A stretch of 64,000 nt of DNA from Clostridia bacterium. Its GTDB lineage: Bacteria > Bacillota > Clostridia > Christensenellales > Aristaeellaceae. The stretch is taken from positions 104,435-168,434 of the forward strand of contig JAFRLY010000050.1 of assembly GCA_017431005.1 (NCBI GenBank), given 5' to 3'. The notes beneath the pieces were generated by a model. That model was not told the origin of the DNA. It saw only the letters and a list, made by a program, of their open reading frames with translations, and did no database searches. Positions within the stretch are counted from its first letter, which is position 1, and each line of letters starts with the position of its first letter. The position numbers were made by a program, and so were the translations under genes. This document shows, piece by piece, positions 52,239-62,270 of this stretch.

Positions 52239-55211
52239 ATGGCACATGTGGCAGTGGTACGCCGGTCCATGCGGCCGGAGGAATGGACGGATCTGCGGTT
52301 TGTCTGGCTTCAGCGGGGAATCGTGTCGGATCAGGAGGAAGTGACAGGCCTGACCATCCGTGATGCCCGGCAGATCAGTGAAAACGCATACGAATATACA
52401 GACGGGGAAGCACGTCCCCTGAACCGGGGAGATCTGTACTTCACCCCGGACGGAACAGCCTTCATCCGGGGAAACGCCCGGATTCCGGAGCGGTTCCGGG
52501 GAAAGAACGTGTACCTCGCGCTGAAAACCGCGGCGGAGATGATTGTCCGCGTGAACGGCAGGCTGGTCGGCGGTATTGATCCAAACCGGGAGCGGATTCT
52601 GCTGAATCCCTATATTGACCGGGATGAGCTGGAGATCGAAATTGAAGCATACAACCGTTCCAAGCCCGATGATGAACGGAATCCCGCGGCGCTGAGCAAA
52701 AAGGGCTGCCGGCAGGTTTTTGACGGTCTGTACCTGGAGACAATCCGGGACAACGTCCAGTCCCTGGTATACGATTATATCCTGCTGATGGATATCGCCC
52801 ATTCCGAGTACTTCAATGAGGATTACCGGAAATTCCTGTTCGCTGAGCTCAGCAGGGCGCTGGACAAGATCGATTTTGACACCTGGGAGGGCGTGGACGA
52901 AGCCGCCGCCTATGTGCAGAAGGTGATTTACGACAACACTGATTTCAGGGGCAGCGGCGACGTGGCGCTGGTGGGGCATTCCCATCTGGACATCGCCTAT
53001 TACTGGCGGAGAATCCACGCGGTGCAGAAAAACGCGCGGACTATCCTGATTCAGCTGCGCCTGATGGACAAATACCCCGAGTTTAAATATACCCATACCC
53101 AGGCTTATACCTACGAGACGCTCGAGAAGTATTATCCCGAGTTGTTCGCGGAGCTGAAGGAAAAGATTGCCAAAGGGCAGTTTGAGCCGGTCGGCGCCAT
53201 GTACGTGGAGCCGGACTGCAATATCCCGGCGGCGGAAAGCCTGATCCGCCAGTTCCTGTACGGTCAGCATTATTTCCGGAGGGCGTTCGGAAAGACGCTG
53301 GATAATGCCTGGCTGCCGGACGTGTTCGGTAACAGCTGGATCATGCCGCAGATTCTGAAGAAGAGCGGGGTGGACTACTTTGTTTCCAACAAAATGTCCA
53401 CCTGGAACGACACCAACCGGTTCCCTCACAATAACTTTATCTGGAAGGGCATTGACGGAAGCACGGTCTATGCCTGCGTGCCTCCCACGCATTTCATCAC
53501 CTGGAACATGCCGAGCCAGATCCAGGAAAACTGGGAAGCCTATCAGGACAAAGAGGCCGGCGGACAGACACTTTCTATGTACGGCTATGGCGACGGCGGC
53601 AGCGGCGTCACCGAGGAAATGCTCGAACTGGCCCGGCGCTTCAGCAAAGTGTCCGTCATGCCGAAGACGGAGATGACGGGCGGGGCTGCCTTCCTGCATA
53701 AGAACCTGAAGGATAATCCGAAGCTTGCGACCTGGGACGGGGAGCTCTACCTGGAGATGCACCGGGGAACCTTCACCACCAAATCCAATCTGAAGAAAAT
53801 GAACCGGGCGCTGGAATTCAAACTGCGCGAAGCAGAGCTGCGAGCGTCACTGGCCGCCCGGGAAGGCGCGGCCTATCCGGCGGAGGAGCTGCGGGAATGC
53901 TGGAAAAAGCTGCTGCTGAATCAGTTCCATGATATTCTGCCCGGTTCCCATATCCATCCGGTTTATGAAGATGCCATGGCGGATTACCGGGAAATCGATG
54001 AGCGCCTGGAAAAGCTGCTGACAGCGGAGCAACAGGATACATGGTTCAACTCCCTGCCCTGGGCGCGGACCGGGCTGACCTTCATTCCGGATGAGACCGG
54101 GGAGGTTTGCCGTGACGGGCAGAAGGGCTACTGGAGCCGCCCGGGAATCGCAGGCCTTGCCAGCGGAAAGGCGGAAAGGCTGCAGGGCGTTCCGGGCTGG
54201 CTTAAAACGGCGGAACTTCCGGGAGGACAGCTGCGGATTGAAACGCCTCTGTATCAGCTGACCCTGAACCCGGACGGCAGCTTCGCCTCCTGGACAATGG
54301 AAGGCAGGGAATGGGTGCGCTCCGGCTGCGGCTTCAACAGGCTGCATCTCTGGGCGGACAATCCTGGCGTATATGACGCGTGGGATATCCTGCCGAATTA
54401 CAAGGACGTTGAGGCAAAGCTGACGGTTGCCGAGCCGGTGCGACAGGCCCGGGCGGACGATGTGTCCGCGGAGTTTACGGTGACCTTCACAACGGAAAAG
54501 AGCAGCTGGCGGATGATTATCCGGCTGTTCGCGGATTCCCGGGCTGCAGAGGTGGAGCATATTGTGGACTGGCATGAAAAGCACCGGCTTGCCAAGGTGA
54601 ATTTCGGCCCGGATCTGCTGACGCGGGAACTGGTGTGCGACACCAGCGCAGGCTTCATCCGCCGTCCGCTGACCAAGAACACCTCCTGGGAGCAGGCAAG
54701 GTTTGAAACCTGCCATCATAAATGGTTCGACATGAGCGAAACCGGCGCCGGCATCGCTGTGATCAACAGCGGGAAATACGGCGTGGGTCTGGAAGGCGAC
54801 GAGGTCAGCCTCAGCCTACTGCGGTCAACCATCCGCCCGGATATTACGAGTGACATGGGGAATCATGACATCCGCTATCTGATTCTGCCGCATGCCGGGG
54901 ACGCGGTAACGGCGGAGATCAACCGGCAGGCGTTTGCGTACAATGTGCCGCTGCGGAAGGGGAAGATCACGGTTCCGGAAGCCTGGCGGCAGGCGGTCAC
55001 GGAAAGCGGTCTGTGGCTGCAGAGCCTGAAGCTGGCGGAGGACGGCGGAATGCTGGTGGCACGTCTGAGCGAGCAGGACGGCATGCGCCGGCAGCTGCGC
55101 TGTCCCGGCAGGGTGCGCCTGCTGAACATGCTGGAGGATATCCAGGGGGAAGCGGAGCAGATTGACGTCCGTCCGTTCGAAATTGTTACAATTGGAATCC
55201 CTATGGAATGA
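52239..55211 (+). CDS. GH38 family alpha-mannosidase
   Basis: This 990-residue cytoplasmic enzyme hydrolyses alpha-linked mannose. The zinc-site motif HSHLD is at residues 247-251. The predicted nucleophile Asp361 lies in WLPDVFGNSW, followed by VSNKMSTWNDTNRFPHN. FHDILPGSHIHPVYEDA near residue 565 adds the conserved HDI. The C-terminal 380 residues form the usual beta domains. The length fits bacterial GH38. AGAGGAGG precedes ATG 52239. It may serve host or yeast glycans, separate from the beta-mannan operon. Confidence 0.92.
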   Translation: MAHVAVVRRSMRPEEWTDLRFVWLQRGIVSDQEEVTGLTIRDARQISENAYEYTDGEARPLNRGDLYFTPDGTAFIRGNARIPERFRGKNVYLALKTAAEMIVRVNGRLVGGIDPNRERILLNPYIDRDELEIEIEAYNRSKPDDERNPAALSKKGCRQVFDGLYLETIRDNVQSLVYDYILLMDIAHSEYFNEDYRKFLFAELSRALDKIDFDTWEGVDEAAAYVQKVIYDNTDFRGSGDVALVGHSHLDIAYYWRRIHAVQKNARTILIQLRLMDKYPEFKYTHTQAYTYETLEKYYPELFAELKEKIAKGQFEPVGAMYVEPDCNIPAAESLIRQFLYGQHYFRRAFGKTLDNAWLPDVFGNSWIMPQILKKSGVDYFVSNKMSTWNDTNRFPHNNFIWKGIDGSTVYACVPPTHFITWNMPSQIQENWEAYQDKEAGGQTLSMYGYGDGGSGVTEEMLELARRFSKVSVMPKTEMTGGAAFLHKNLKDNPKLATWDGELYLEMHRGTFTTKSNLKKMNRALEFKLREAELRASLAAREGAAYPAEELRECWKKLLLNQFHDILPGSHIHPVYEDAMADYREIDERLEKLLTAEQQDTWFNSLPWARTGLTFIPDETGEVCRDGQKGYWSRPGIAGLASGKAERLQGVPGWLKTAELPGGQLRIETPLYQLTLNPDGSFASWTMEGREWVRSGCGFNRLHLWADNPGVYDAWDILPNYKDVEAKLTVAEPVRQARADDVSAEFTVTFTTEKSSWRMIIRLFADSRAAEVEHIVDWHEKHRLAKVNFGPDLLTRELVCDTSAGFIRRPLTKNTSWEQARFETCHHKWFDMSETGAGIAVINSGKYGVGLEGDEVSLSLLRSTIRPDITSDMGNHDIRYLILPHAGDAVTAEINRQAFAYNVPLRKGKITVPEAWRQAVTESGLWLQSLKLAEDGGMLVARLSEQDGMRRQLRCPGRVRLLNMLEDIQGEAEQIDVRPFEIVTIGIPME

Positions 55212-55338
55212 AAACATCGGGATGGAATAAATGGTGGAAAAGCTGCCAGTATTGATTTGTAAGGCTTTTAAGGAAAAACAAAAGAAAAAATTGTTTTAAA
55301 AAAGTTCCAAAAATGTAACATAAATCCACATAACGGGG

Positions 55339-55367
55339 TGGATTATCCGGCGGATGTGTGTTATACT
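55339..55367 (+). promoter_or_regulatory. Promoter of the RNase J gene
   Basis: An extended -10 (TGT then TATACT, 55362-55367) has a weak -35 TGGATT (55339-55344) at 17 bp. The -35 is the right arm of an inverted repeat AATCCAC/GTGGATT (55322-55344), a possible operator. The AT-rich stretch 55240-55320 holds no gene. Confidence 0.5.
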
Positions 55368-55476
55368 CATCCTGTGTTTCTGTTGATTCAATTGAATGAT
55401 TTATGATATGGAGATGCGCCGGTTACCAGCCACGTTATCTTTGTATGCTTGTCATTTGGTGTGGGAAGGAGGATTC

Positions 55477-57159
55477 ATGTTGGCCACGAAAACGACGCAG
55501 GCGAAGGAAGCAAGCAGGCTCAGAATTGTGTCTCTGGGCGGCGTGGACGAAATCGGAAAGAATATGTACGTGTTCGAGTACGAGGATGATATTATTATTG
55601 TGGACTGCGGAAGCGTTTTTCCGAAGGAAGACATGCTGGGCGTTGACCTGGTGATTCCGGATATTACGTATCTGATGGGAAAACGGGACCATATCCGGGG
55701 CTATCTGTTTACGCACGGGCATGAGGACCATATCGGAGCGACGCCCTATATTCTTCGTCAGGCGCCGGCCCATATTTACGGTACGAAGCTTACGCTGGCC
55801 CTTGTGGATCTGAAGCTGAAGGAATACCGGGTTGACAATATTCCGATGCACGTGGTGAAACCGCGGGATGTGGTGCAGCTGGGTCAGTTTACCTGCCAGT
55901 TCATTCATGTCAGCCATTCCATCGCCGGCGCATGCGCGATCGCCATTACCTGCCCGGCCGGCACGGTCATTGTCAGCGGAGACTTTAAGGTGGACTACAC
56001 ACCCATTGACGGGGAAGTGACGGACCTGCAGACCTTCGCCCACTACGGGGAGCGGGGGGTTATGGCCTTTATCTGCGAGTCGACGAATGTGGAACGCCCC
56101 GGCTATACGATGAGCGAGCTGAAGGTCGGCGAAACCTTTGAGAAGATGTTCGCCCAGGCGGAGGGCCGCGTGATTGTGGCCATGTTTGCCAGCAACATCC
56201 ACAGAATGCAGATGATCATTGACAACGCCATCCGGTACGGGAGGCGGATCTGCTTCATCGGCCGCAGCATGGTGAACGTCAGCCGGGTGGCGATGGCAAT
56301 CGGCGAGCTGCGGATTCCGGAAGGCTATCTGATCGATATGGACGAGCTGGATCAGTTCCCGGATCAGGAAATTCTGGTGCTGACGACCGGCAGTCAGGGA
56401 GAGCCAATGGCCGGCCTGACGCGGATGGCCTATGCGGAGCACCGCAAGCTGCAGATCCGCCAGAGCGATATGGTCATCATCTCAGCGACACCGATTCCTG
56501 GAAACGAGAAATTCATTTCACGGGTTATCAATCAGCTGTACCGCCTCGGCGCGCAGGTGATCTACAGCGCCATGGCGGAGGTCCATGTTTCCGGCCACGC
56601 CTGCCAGGAGGAACTGAAGCTGCTCCATTCCCTGGTCCGTCCGAAATATTTCATTCCGGTGCACGGCGAATACCGCATGATGTGGCAGCACGCGATTCTG
56701 GCGGAGTCCATGGGCGTGCCCAGTCAGAACATCGTGATTCCGGAGCTCGGTCAGGTCATCGAAATGAACGAAAACGTCCTGGCGCTGGGAGAACAGGTGC
56801 CGGTGGGCGGCGTGCTGGTCGACGGACTGGGCGTCGGGGACGTCGGGAACGTTGTGCTGCGCGACCGCAAGCATCTGAGTCAGGACGGCCTGCTGATTGT
56901 CGTCATGGCGATCAACCGGGATGAGGCGAAGCTGGTCAGCGGTCCGGACATTGTCAGCCGCGGCTTCATCTACGTCAAGGAAAACGAGGACATTATTGAC
57001 AATACCCAGGAGCTGGTCCGTGAAATCCTGGCTTCCAACAGCCTGGAGGGCGACAACTGGCCGGATCTGAAGAATACCATCAAGGATGAGGTCCACCGGT
57101 ATATCTTCGAGAAGATCAAGCGCAATCCCATGATCCTGCCGATTATCCTGGATGTCTGA
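55477..57159 (+). CDS. rnjA: Ribonuclease J
   Basis: This 560-residue metallo-beta-lactamase/beta-CASP ribonuclease acts as 5'-3' exonuclease and endonuclease in RNA decay. The zinc motif HGHEDHIGA starts at His80. Further marks are SHSIAGACAIAI, FIGRSMVNVSRVA, ISATPIPGNEKFISRVINQL, HVSGHACQEEL, and the IPVHGEYRM motif near residue 395. Length is standard. ATG 55477 has AAGGAGG upstream; an earlier ATG lacks one. Confidence 0.97.
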   Translation: MLATKTTQAKEASRLRIVSLGGVDEIGKNMYVFEYEDDIIIVDCGSVFPKEDMLGVDLVIPDITYLMGKRDHIRGYLFTHGHEDHIGATPYILRQAPAHIYGTKLTLALVDLKLKEYRVDNIPMHVVKPRDVVQLGQFTCQFIHVSHSIAGACAIAITCPAGTVIVSGDFKVDYTPIDGEVTDLQTFAHYGERGVMAFICESTNVERPGYTMSELKVGETFEKMFAQAEGRVIVAMFASNIHRMQMIIDNAIRYGRRICFIGRSMVNVSRVAMAIGELRIPEGYLIDMDELDQFPDQEILVLTTGSQGEPMAGLTRMAYAEHRKLQIRQSDMVIISATPIPGNEKFISRVINQLYRLGAQVIYSAMAEVHVSGHACQEELKLLHSLVRPKYFIPVHGEYRMMWQHAILAESMGVPSQNIVIPELGQVIEMNENVLALGEQVPVGGVLVDGLGVGDVGNVVLRDRKHLSQDGLLIVVMAINRDEAKLVSGPDIVSRGFIYVKENEDIIDNTQELVREILASNSLEGDNWPDLKNTIKDEVHRYIFEKIKRNPMILPIILDV

Positions 57160-57277
57160 CCGGGTTGATGTTTCCGGAAAAAGAAGGTATACTTTTTGGA
57201 AGAAGGAGCTTTTCCTTCTTCCGTTTTATTTTATTGCTGACGGGCCGGAACGGGTTCCGGACCGCACGGGAGGAAAC

Positions 57278-57628
57278 ATGGATTATTCAACAGCTCACAG
57301 ACTGGCGCAGGATATCCGCTCAAGCGAGGAATACCAGACGTATCACGGACTGAAGGAATCCGTCATGAGCGACGAGACAACGGCGGCGCTGATCCGGGAA
57401 TACAGGAAGCTGCAGATTTCCCTGCAGATGGCCATGATGAGCGGGCAGCAGGCAGACACGGAGGATCAGCAGCGCTTTTCCGGCATCTCCGCACTGCTTT
57501 TTTCCAAACCGGAGGTCAGCCAGTTTCTGCTGGCTGAAATGCGGCTGCAGCAGGCGCTGGCGGATATTTTCAGAATCGTGACTGAGGCGGCCGGTGTGGA
57601 AATGAATATTCCGGGGATGGACGGCTGA
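57278..57628 (+). CDS. YlbF family regulator
   Basis: A 116-residue, helical, glutamine-rich protein of the YlbF/YmcA family, with the N-terminal LAQDIRSSEEYQTYHGLKES and a conserved C-terminal MRLQQALADIFRIV. In Bacillus such proteins form a complex that guides RNase Y and affects biofilm and competence. Its place after RNase J fits an RNA-processing role. GGGAGG precedes ATG 57278. Confidence 0.85.
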   Translation: MDYSTAHRLAQDIRSSEEYQTYHGLKESVMSDETTAALIREYRKLQISLQMAMMSGQQADTEDQQRFSGISALLFSKPEVSQFLLAEMRLQQALADIFRIVTEAAGVEMNIPGMDG

Positions 57629-57703
57629 GGAAGGAACGTTCTATTGAATGTGCCCCCTTTTTGAATCCCCGCGGAAAACATTCTGAAGCATGAGGAAGAA
57701 ACC

Positions 57704-58885
57704 GTGAAAGAAGATAAGGATTACACCTATCGCAGCATGCGCCGGGAACGCGAATACGGCCTGTACTGGTACAGCGGACTCTGGCAGGTCCTGCGGCCTG
57801 TTCTGATCGCACTTACCGTGGCGGTGATCGTGGGAGGGCTGTGCCTGACCGGATGGAACAAGCTGTATCAGGCGTTTATTGCTCCGGTGGATCCGCAGGA
57901 TACAGAGACCGTGACGTTTGAAATCACAAGCGGACAGAGCCTGAGCCGTGTTGCCGCCAATCTGGAAAAGGAAGATCTGATCCGGAACAAAACGGTTTTC
58001 AAGTATTACTGTGACTTTGCCGGCATGGGCCAGAAGATTCAGGTCGGCGTCTATGACCTGAACCGGGGAATGTCCATCATGGATATCGCCGACCAGCTGA
58101 CGATGGGCGACGGCAATCCGCTGGTCCGAAACATTACGCTGATTCCCGGCGATACGGTGGAGGATTTCGCGGACAGGCTTGTCAAGGCCGGAGCCATTCA
58201 GGACCGGCAGGCGTTCCTGGACAAATGCCGGACCGGCGAAGCCTTCAGGGATTATTATTACATTTCGGACGTGCTGTCCGGCGGTACCGCGGCACAGCGG
58301 AAATATGTGCTGGAGGGCTACCTTTCCCCCAATACTTACGAGGTCTATACGAGCGCGACGGATGAGGATATCATCCGGAAGCTGCTGAGCCAGACGGAAG
58401 CGGCCTTCCCGGCGGAATACCAGGAGCGGGCAGCTGAAATGGGCTTTACGATGGATCAGATCCTGACGCTGGCAAGCCTGGTGGAGAAGGAAGCGAAAGA
58501 GTCTGACTTCGCCAGGGTCAGCGCTGTGTTCCATAACCGGCTGAAGGCAAAAATGAAGCTGCAGAGCGACGTGACGATCCATTACATCACCGGGGTCCGG
58601 AAAATGGCGCTGGCGGAATCGGATCTTCAGGTGAAAAGCCCCTATAATACCTATGTGGTTGACGGGCTGCCGGTAGGGCCGGTCTGCAATCCCTCCCCGA
58701 AAGCCATTCAAGCGGCGCTTTATCCGGATGAAATGCTGACCGCGGAGAACTATCTGTTCTTCTGCGCCAAGGAACCGGAAAGCGGCGAGCTTTATTTCTC
58801 CAAGACGCTGGCGGAGCATGAGCGCGCCGTGGCGGTATACGCGCCGCTGTGGCAGAAGTATGATGAAACCAGAGGCATTCAATGA
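57704..58885 (+). CDS. mltG: Endolytic transglycosylase MltG
   Basis: A 393-residue membrane-anchored peptidoglycan lytic transglycosylase. One transmembrane segment is at about residues 30-52, followed by a LysM-like subdomain (ITSGQSLSRVAANLEKEDLI) and the YceG catalytic domain. Catalytic Glu261 lies in LASLVEKEAKE; LEGYLSPNTYEV and SPYNTYVVDGLPVGPVCNP are further hallmarks. The start is GTG 57704 with AGGAAG upstream. The stop overlaps the next gene. Confidence 0.95.
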   Translation: MKEDKDYTYRSMRREREYGLYWYSGLWQVLRPVLIALTVAVIVGGLCLTGWNKLYQAFIAPVDPQDTETVTFEITSGQSLSRVAANLEKEDLIRNKTVFKYYCDFAGMGQKIQVGVYDLNRGMSIMDIADQLTMGDGNPLVRNITLIPGDTVEDFADRLVKAGAIQDRQAFLDKCRTGEAFRDYYYISDVLSGGTAAQRKYVLEGYLSPNTYEVYTSATDEDIIRKLLSQTEAAFPAEYQERAAEMGFTMDQILTLASLVEKEAKESDFARVSAVFHNRLKAKMKLQSDVTIHYITGVRKMALAESDLQVKSPYNTYVVDGLPVGPVCNPSPKAIQAALYPDEMLTAENYLFFCAKEPESGELYFSKTLAEHERAVAVYAPLWQKYDETRGIQ

Positions 58886-60114
58886 TGCAGATTCCTGAAC
58901 TGTTAAGCCCGGCCGGCGATGAAGCTGCGCTGAAGGCGGCGCTGCATTTCGGCGCAGATGCGGTTTACGGCGGCATGAAGCGTTTCGGGCTCCGGGCTTT
59001 TGCCGGGAACTTTGATGAGGAAGCAATGGAAACCGCAGTCCGTCTGGTCCATCAGGCGGGGAAGCGGTTCTATGTCACCATGAACAGCTATCCCTTCGAT
59101 GACGAGCTGGAGGACTTCCTGAAGGCTGCTGGCACCGCGCGGGAGCTGGGCGCTGATGCTGTGATCGTCAGCGACCTGGGAGCTGTCCGGATGCTTCGGC
59201 GACGGTTTCCGGATCTGGCGGTTCACGTCAGCACGCAGGCAAATACGCTGAATACGCCGACGGTGGAGCTGTACCGGGAGCTGGGCTGCGAAAGGGTGAT
59301 TCTGGCCCGCGAAATGAGCCTTGTGCGTATCGCCGCCATGAAGCGGAGCGTGGGCGATTCCATCCAGCTGGAGACCTTTGTGCACGGAGCCAGCTGCATG
59401 TCCTATTCTGGCAGGTGCATGCTGAGCGCTTGGATGACCGGACGGAGCGCCAACCGGGGCGAGTGTGCGCAGCCCTGCAGGTGGAAATATCACGTTGTGG
59501 AGGAGAAACGACCGGGCGAATATTATCCGGTTGCGGAGGATGAGAACGGCACCTACCTTTTCTCCGCCCGGGATCTGTGCCTGATGCCCCTGCTGCCCGA
59601 GCTGGCGGAGGCCGGCGTTTCCAGCCTGAAAATTGAAGGCCGGATGAAAACGGAGTATTACGTCGCAGTCGTAACCGGGGCATACCGGCGGGGGCTTGAC
59701 GCGCTGCGGGAAGGGCGGGAAGCTTTTGAAGCCGTTGCTCCGGAGCTGATCCGGGAGCTGGCCTGCGCGAGCCACCGGGAAAGCGATACGGGCTTCCTGC
59801 TGGATAAGCCGGAGCATCCGGGCGGGGCGGAGGGCTTCCATCAGGACCGGGAATATAAGGGGCTCGTGGTAACCGGCGCTGATGCGGAGGGTATCTGCAG
59901 GGTTCAGCTGAAGAACCGGATATTCGCCGGGGAAGCTCTGGAACTGATGACACCGGAGGGAATCCGGCAGGTCGCGGCGGACCCGTTTCTGCGGGAAAAG
60001 ACCGGGGAAACCGTTGACACGCTGGGTGTCGGCGGTGAGATCATCCGTATACGGGTGCCCGGTGCGCAGGCGGGAGACATGCTGCGGGGAGAGGTCCGGA
60101 ATCACCGGATCTGA
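58882..60114 (+). CDS. U32 family protein (TrhP/YegQ-like, tRNA hydroxylation)
   Basis: A 410-residue TIM-barrel protein of peptidase family U32. It begins ELLSPAGDEAALKAALHFGA and has the signature ETFVHGASCMSYSGRCMLS near residue 165, then GECAQPCRW, giving the conserved iron-sulfur cysteines. SLKIEGRMKTEYY near 248 is also typical. Related TrhP proteins hydroxylate U34 in tRNA; a peptidase role is less likely. ATGA overlap with mltG is the usual gene neighbourhood in Clostridia. Confidence 0.9.
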   Translation: MMQIPELLSPAGDEAALKAALHFGADAVYGGMKRFGLRAFAGNFDEEAMETAVRLVHQAGKRFYVTMNSYPFDDELEDFLKAAGTARELGADAVIVSDLGAVRMLRRRFPDLAVHVSTQANTLNTPTVELYRELGCERVILAREMSLVRIAAMKRSVGDSIQLETFVHGASCMSYSGRCMLSAWMTGRSANRGECAQPCRWKYHVVEEKRPGEYYPVAEDENGTYLFSARDLCLMPLLPELAEAGVSSLKIEGRMKTEYYVAVVTGAYRRGLDALREGREAFEAVAPELIRELACASHRESDTGFLLDKPEHPGGAEGFHQDREYKGLVVTGADAEGICRVQLKNRIFAGEALELMTPEGIRQVAADPFLREKTGETVDTLGVGGEIIRIRVPGAQAGDMLRGEVRNHRI

Positions 60115-60153
60115 GACGATCCGCGGCAGCGGACACGGAGGGAACAGAAGATC

Positions 60154-61926
60154 ATGCCGAGAGTGAAGCGATATGATCTGTATGAAGGCGACGGGGAAGT
60201 GATCCCTGAAGAGGAGGAAACCTCGTACAGCAGCAGCCACATACGCGGCGATGGGCCGCAGAAGACGGACGGGAGCCCGGAAAAAGCGCCGGCATCAGGA
60301 CAGAATGAGGCATCCAGAAGAAGATATTTCCGTCACGAAGAGAATGACGGCCTGGCGGAGCCGTCCGCGCTGTTTGATGATTTCGACCGCTACAACGGTC
60401 AGGATTTTTCCGCGAGGCGCCGGGTTGCGAAAAAAAAGGAAAAACACAGCGGTGCGTGGGCCTGCATGCTCATTGCGGAACTGCTTGTGCTGGCGGGCCT
60501 TTGCCTGCTTGTGCTCCCGCAGACGACTGGCGTTCGTTACCGCTTTCTGCCGAATTTCGCTTTTGTCAACGGCAACCTGATCCGTCTGGAGGAGCAGCAG
60601 GCACAGAATCTGGAGCAGTGCAGGCAGGAACTGTATACGGATACCATCTATCAGGGAGTCTATATCGACGGCATTCATGTCGGAGGCATGACGAAGGAAC
60701 AGGCGGCCCAGGTTGTTTCCGCCGCGGCCAGGACGGAGGAAAAGGCCTTCGATATATCCGTTTCTGTCGGAAACCAGATCTGGCATATCAACAGTGAACG
60801 GGTGCCTGTCTCCAGAAACGTCGACGAAATGATCAGCCGAGCCTGGGCGCAGGGCCGGTCCAATACAGCAGGCATCCGCGGCAGCGGAATGACGCCTTTT
60901 CAGGAGCGGCTGAACCAGGCTGCCGAGCTGCGGACACATCCGGTGATCCTGGCCACGGAGCAGGATTATGACCATCATGCCCTGCGGGAACTGACGGAGG
61001 GCATCGCCAATTATGTGAACCGGGATCCGGTCAACAGCATGGTGGAGAGCTTTGACTTCAACACGCATACCTTTACCTTCACCGAAGACCAGCCCGGAGC
61101 CCGGATTGACAGCGAGGATCTGTACAATCAGCTGACGGCCCTTCTGGACGGGGGAACCACCCATACCACGCTGCGGGTGACGCCGGAGAAGATCCTGGCG
61201 GAGGTGACGAAAACCGAGCTGATGAACCGGTTCGGCCTGATCTCCGCCTATACGACGAACACCACAAACAACAAAAACCGCAATACAAATATTGACCTGA
61301 GCGCCCGGGCGATCAACGGAAAAACCGTGCTGCCCGGAGAAACCTTCTCCTTCAACAGGACGACAGGCGAGCGCACGGCTGCAAAGGGCTACAAGGAGGC
61401 GGCAGCCATCTCCGGCGGGCAGAGCCGGGATGAGATCGGGGGCGGCGTATGCCAGACCAGCTCCACGCTTTTCAATGCCGTGGCCCGGGCCGATCTGGAA
61501 ATTGTGGAAAGGAATCCCCATGCCTGGCCGTCCAGCTATGTGGAGAAAGGCTTTGACGCCACCGTCAACTGGCCGGGCCTGGATTTTCAGTTTAAAAACA
61601 ATACTGACTGGCCGATCTTTATCGTCGCGGCCTACAAGGACCGGAAAATCACCGTGAATCTGTACGGAATGAGCCTCGGCGCGGACGTACGGGTTGACCT
61701 GGAAAGCGTGACGACCAGGGTGATCCCAAAGCCGGAGGGTACAGAATATGTAGTGAATCCCAGCCTGGCTCCCGGGACGAGCGAAAAGACCGTGACAGGC
61801 CGCAAGGGTTATGTGGTGGAGACCTGGAAGATCTGGTATCAGGGAAGCAGGGAAACCAGGCGGGAGCTGCTCTTCACCACGACCTACAAGGCTTATCAGG
61901 AAAAGGTGGAATACAATCCCCGGTAA
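60154..61926 (+). CDS. VanW family membrane protein
   Basis: A 590-residue protein. A charged cytoplasmic N-terminus is followed by a single transmembrane segment at about 105-125. The extracellular part has a peptidoglycan-binding-like region starting VYIDGIHVGGMTKEQAAQVV near residue 168. The VanW domain lies at about 375-510: FNRTTGERTAAKGYKEA, GGGVCQTSSTLFNAVARADL and PSSYVEKGFDATVNWPGLD. It is a chromosomal VanW relative and does not by itself indicate vancomycin resistance. GGAGGG precedes ATG 60154 by 11 bases. Confidence 0.92.
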   Translation: MPRVKRYDLYEGDGEVIPEEEETSYSSSHIRGDGPQKTDGSPEKAPASGQNEASRRRYFRHEENDGLAEPSALFDDFDRYNGQDFSARRRVAKKKEKHSGAWACMLIAELLVLAGLCLLVLPQTTGVRYRFLPNFAFVNGNLIRLEEQQAQNLEQCRQELYTDTIYQGVYIDGIHVGGMTKEQAAQVVSAAARTEEKAFDISVSVGNQIWHINSERVPVSRNVDEMISRAWAQGRSNTAGIRGSGMTPFQERLNQAAELRTHPVILATEQDYDHHALRELTEGIANYVNRDPVNSMVESFDFNTHTFTFTEDQPGARIDSEDLYNQLTALLDGGTTHTTLRVTPEKILAEVTKTELMNRFGLISAYTTNTTNNKNRNTNIDLSARAINGKTVLPGETFSFNRTTGERTAAKGYKEAAAISGGQSRDEIGGGVCQTSSTLFNAVARADLEIVERNPHAWPSSYVEKGFDATVNWPGLDFQFKNNTDWPIFIVAAYKDRKITVNLYGMSLGADVRVDLESVTTRVIPKPEGTEYVVNPSLAPGTSEKTVTGRKGYVVETWKIWYQGSRETRRELLFTTTYKAYQEKVEYNPR

Positions 61927-61945
61927 GGGAGAAAATGAGCTGAAA

Positions 61946-61979
61946 CAGAGGCCGGCTTGAAGAAAAGGCCGGCCTCTGC
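61946..61979. other. Palindrome overlapping the next gene's promoter
   Basis: AGAGGCCGG pairs with CCGGCCTCT around a 13-base interior that contains the -35 box. It could be the VanW terminator without a T-run, or an operator. Confidence 0.45.
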
Positions 61980-61985
61980 TATAAT
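61957..61985 (+). promoter_or_regulatory. Promoter of the zinc-ribbon/DUF368 pair
   Basis: TTGAAG (61957-61962) and TATAAT (61980-61985) are spaced by 17 bp, 24 bp before the start codon. Confidence 0.65.
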
Positions 61986-62009
61986 GATCAGCCGCTGGAG
62001 GTGAAGGAT

Positions 62010-62270
62010 TTGCGCTGCAGCTGCAAGACCTGCGGAACATATATGGTGCAGGCAGAGAGCAGTGCCCTGGGCTGCGTTTGTCCGGAATGCGGATATCGCT
62101 GCAGGGACTGCCTGGGTACGGATACGGTTGTCAGCCGGGACCGCCTGTCGGCGCTGGCGTCCGATCCGCGGTTTCAGCCGGAAAATCTGAGCGCTTCCTT
62201 TGATGAAGACGAGGAAGCATGGGAAGATGAACCGGATCAATGGGATGAAGATGGGAGAATGAGAAGATGA
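62010..62270 (+). CDS. Small zinc-ribbon protein with acidic tail
   Basis: An 86-residue protein with seven cysteines in the first 35 residues: CSCKTCG, then CVCPECGYRCRDC, probably a zinc ribbon. The rest ends in a highly acidic tail (DEDEEAWEDEPDQWDEDG). The start is TTG 62010, with GGAGG at 61997-62001; a GTG at 62001 overlaps that site. No family is recognised. It overlaps the DUF368 gene by ATGA. Confidence 0.6.
   Translation: MRCSCKTCGTYMVQAESSALGCVCPECGYRCRDCLGTDTVVSRDRLSALASDPRFQPENLSASFDEDEEAWEDEPDQWDEDGRMRR

Noticed and set aside
60154-61926. VanW gene as a sign of vancomycin resistance
   Set aside because: No vanA/B/H/X/S/R genes are nearby. VanW-domain proteins are common wall-associated proteins in susceptible Clostridia.
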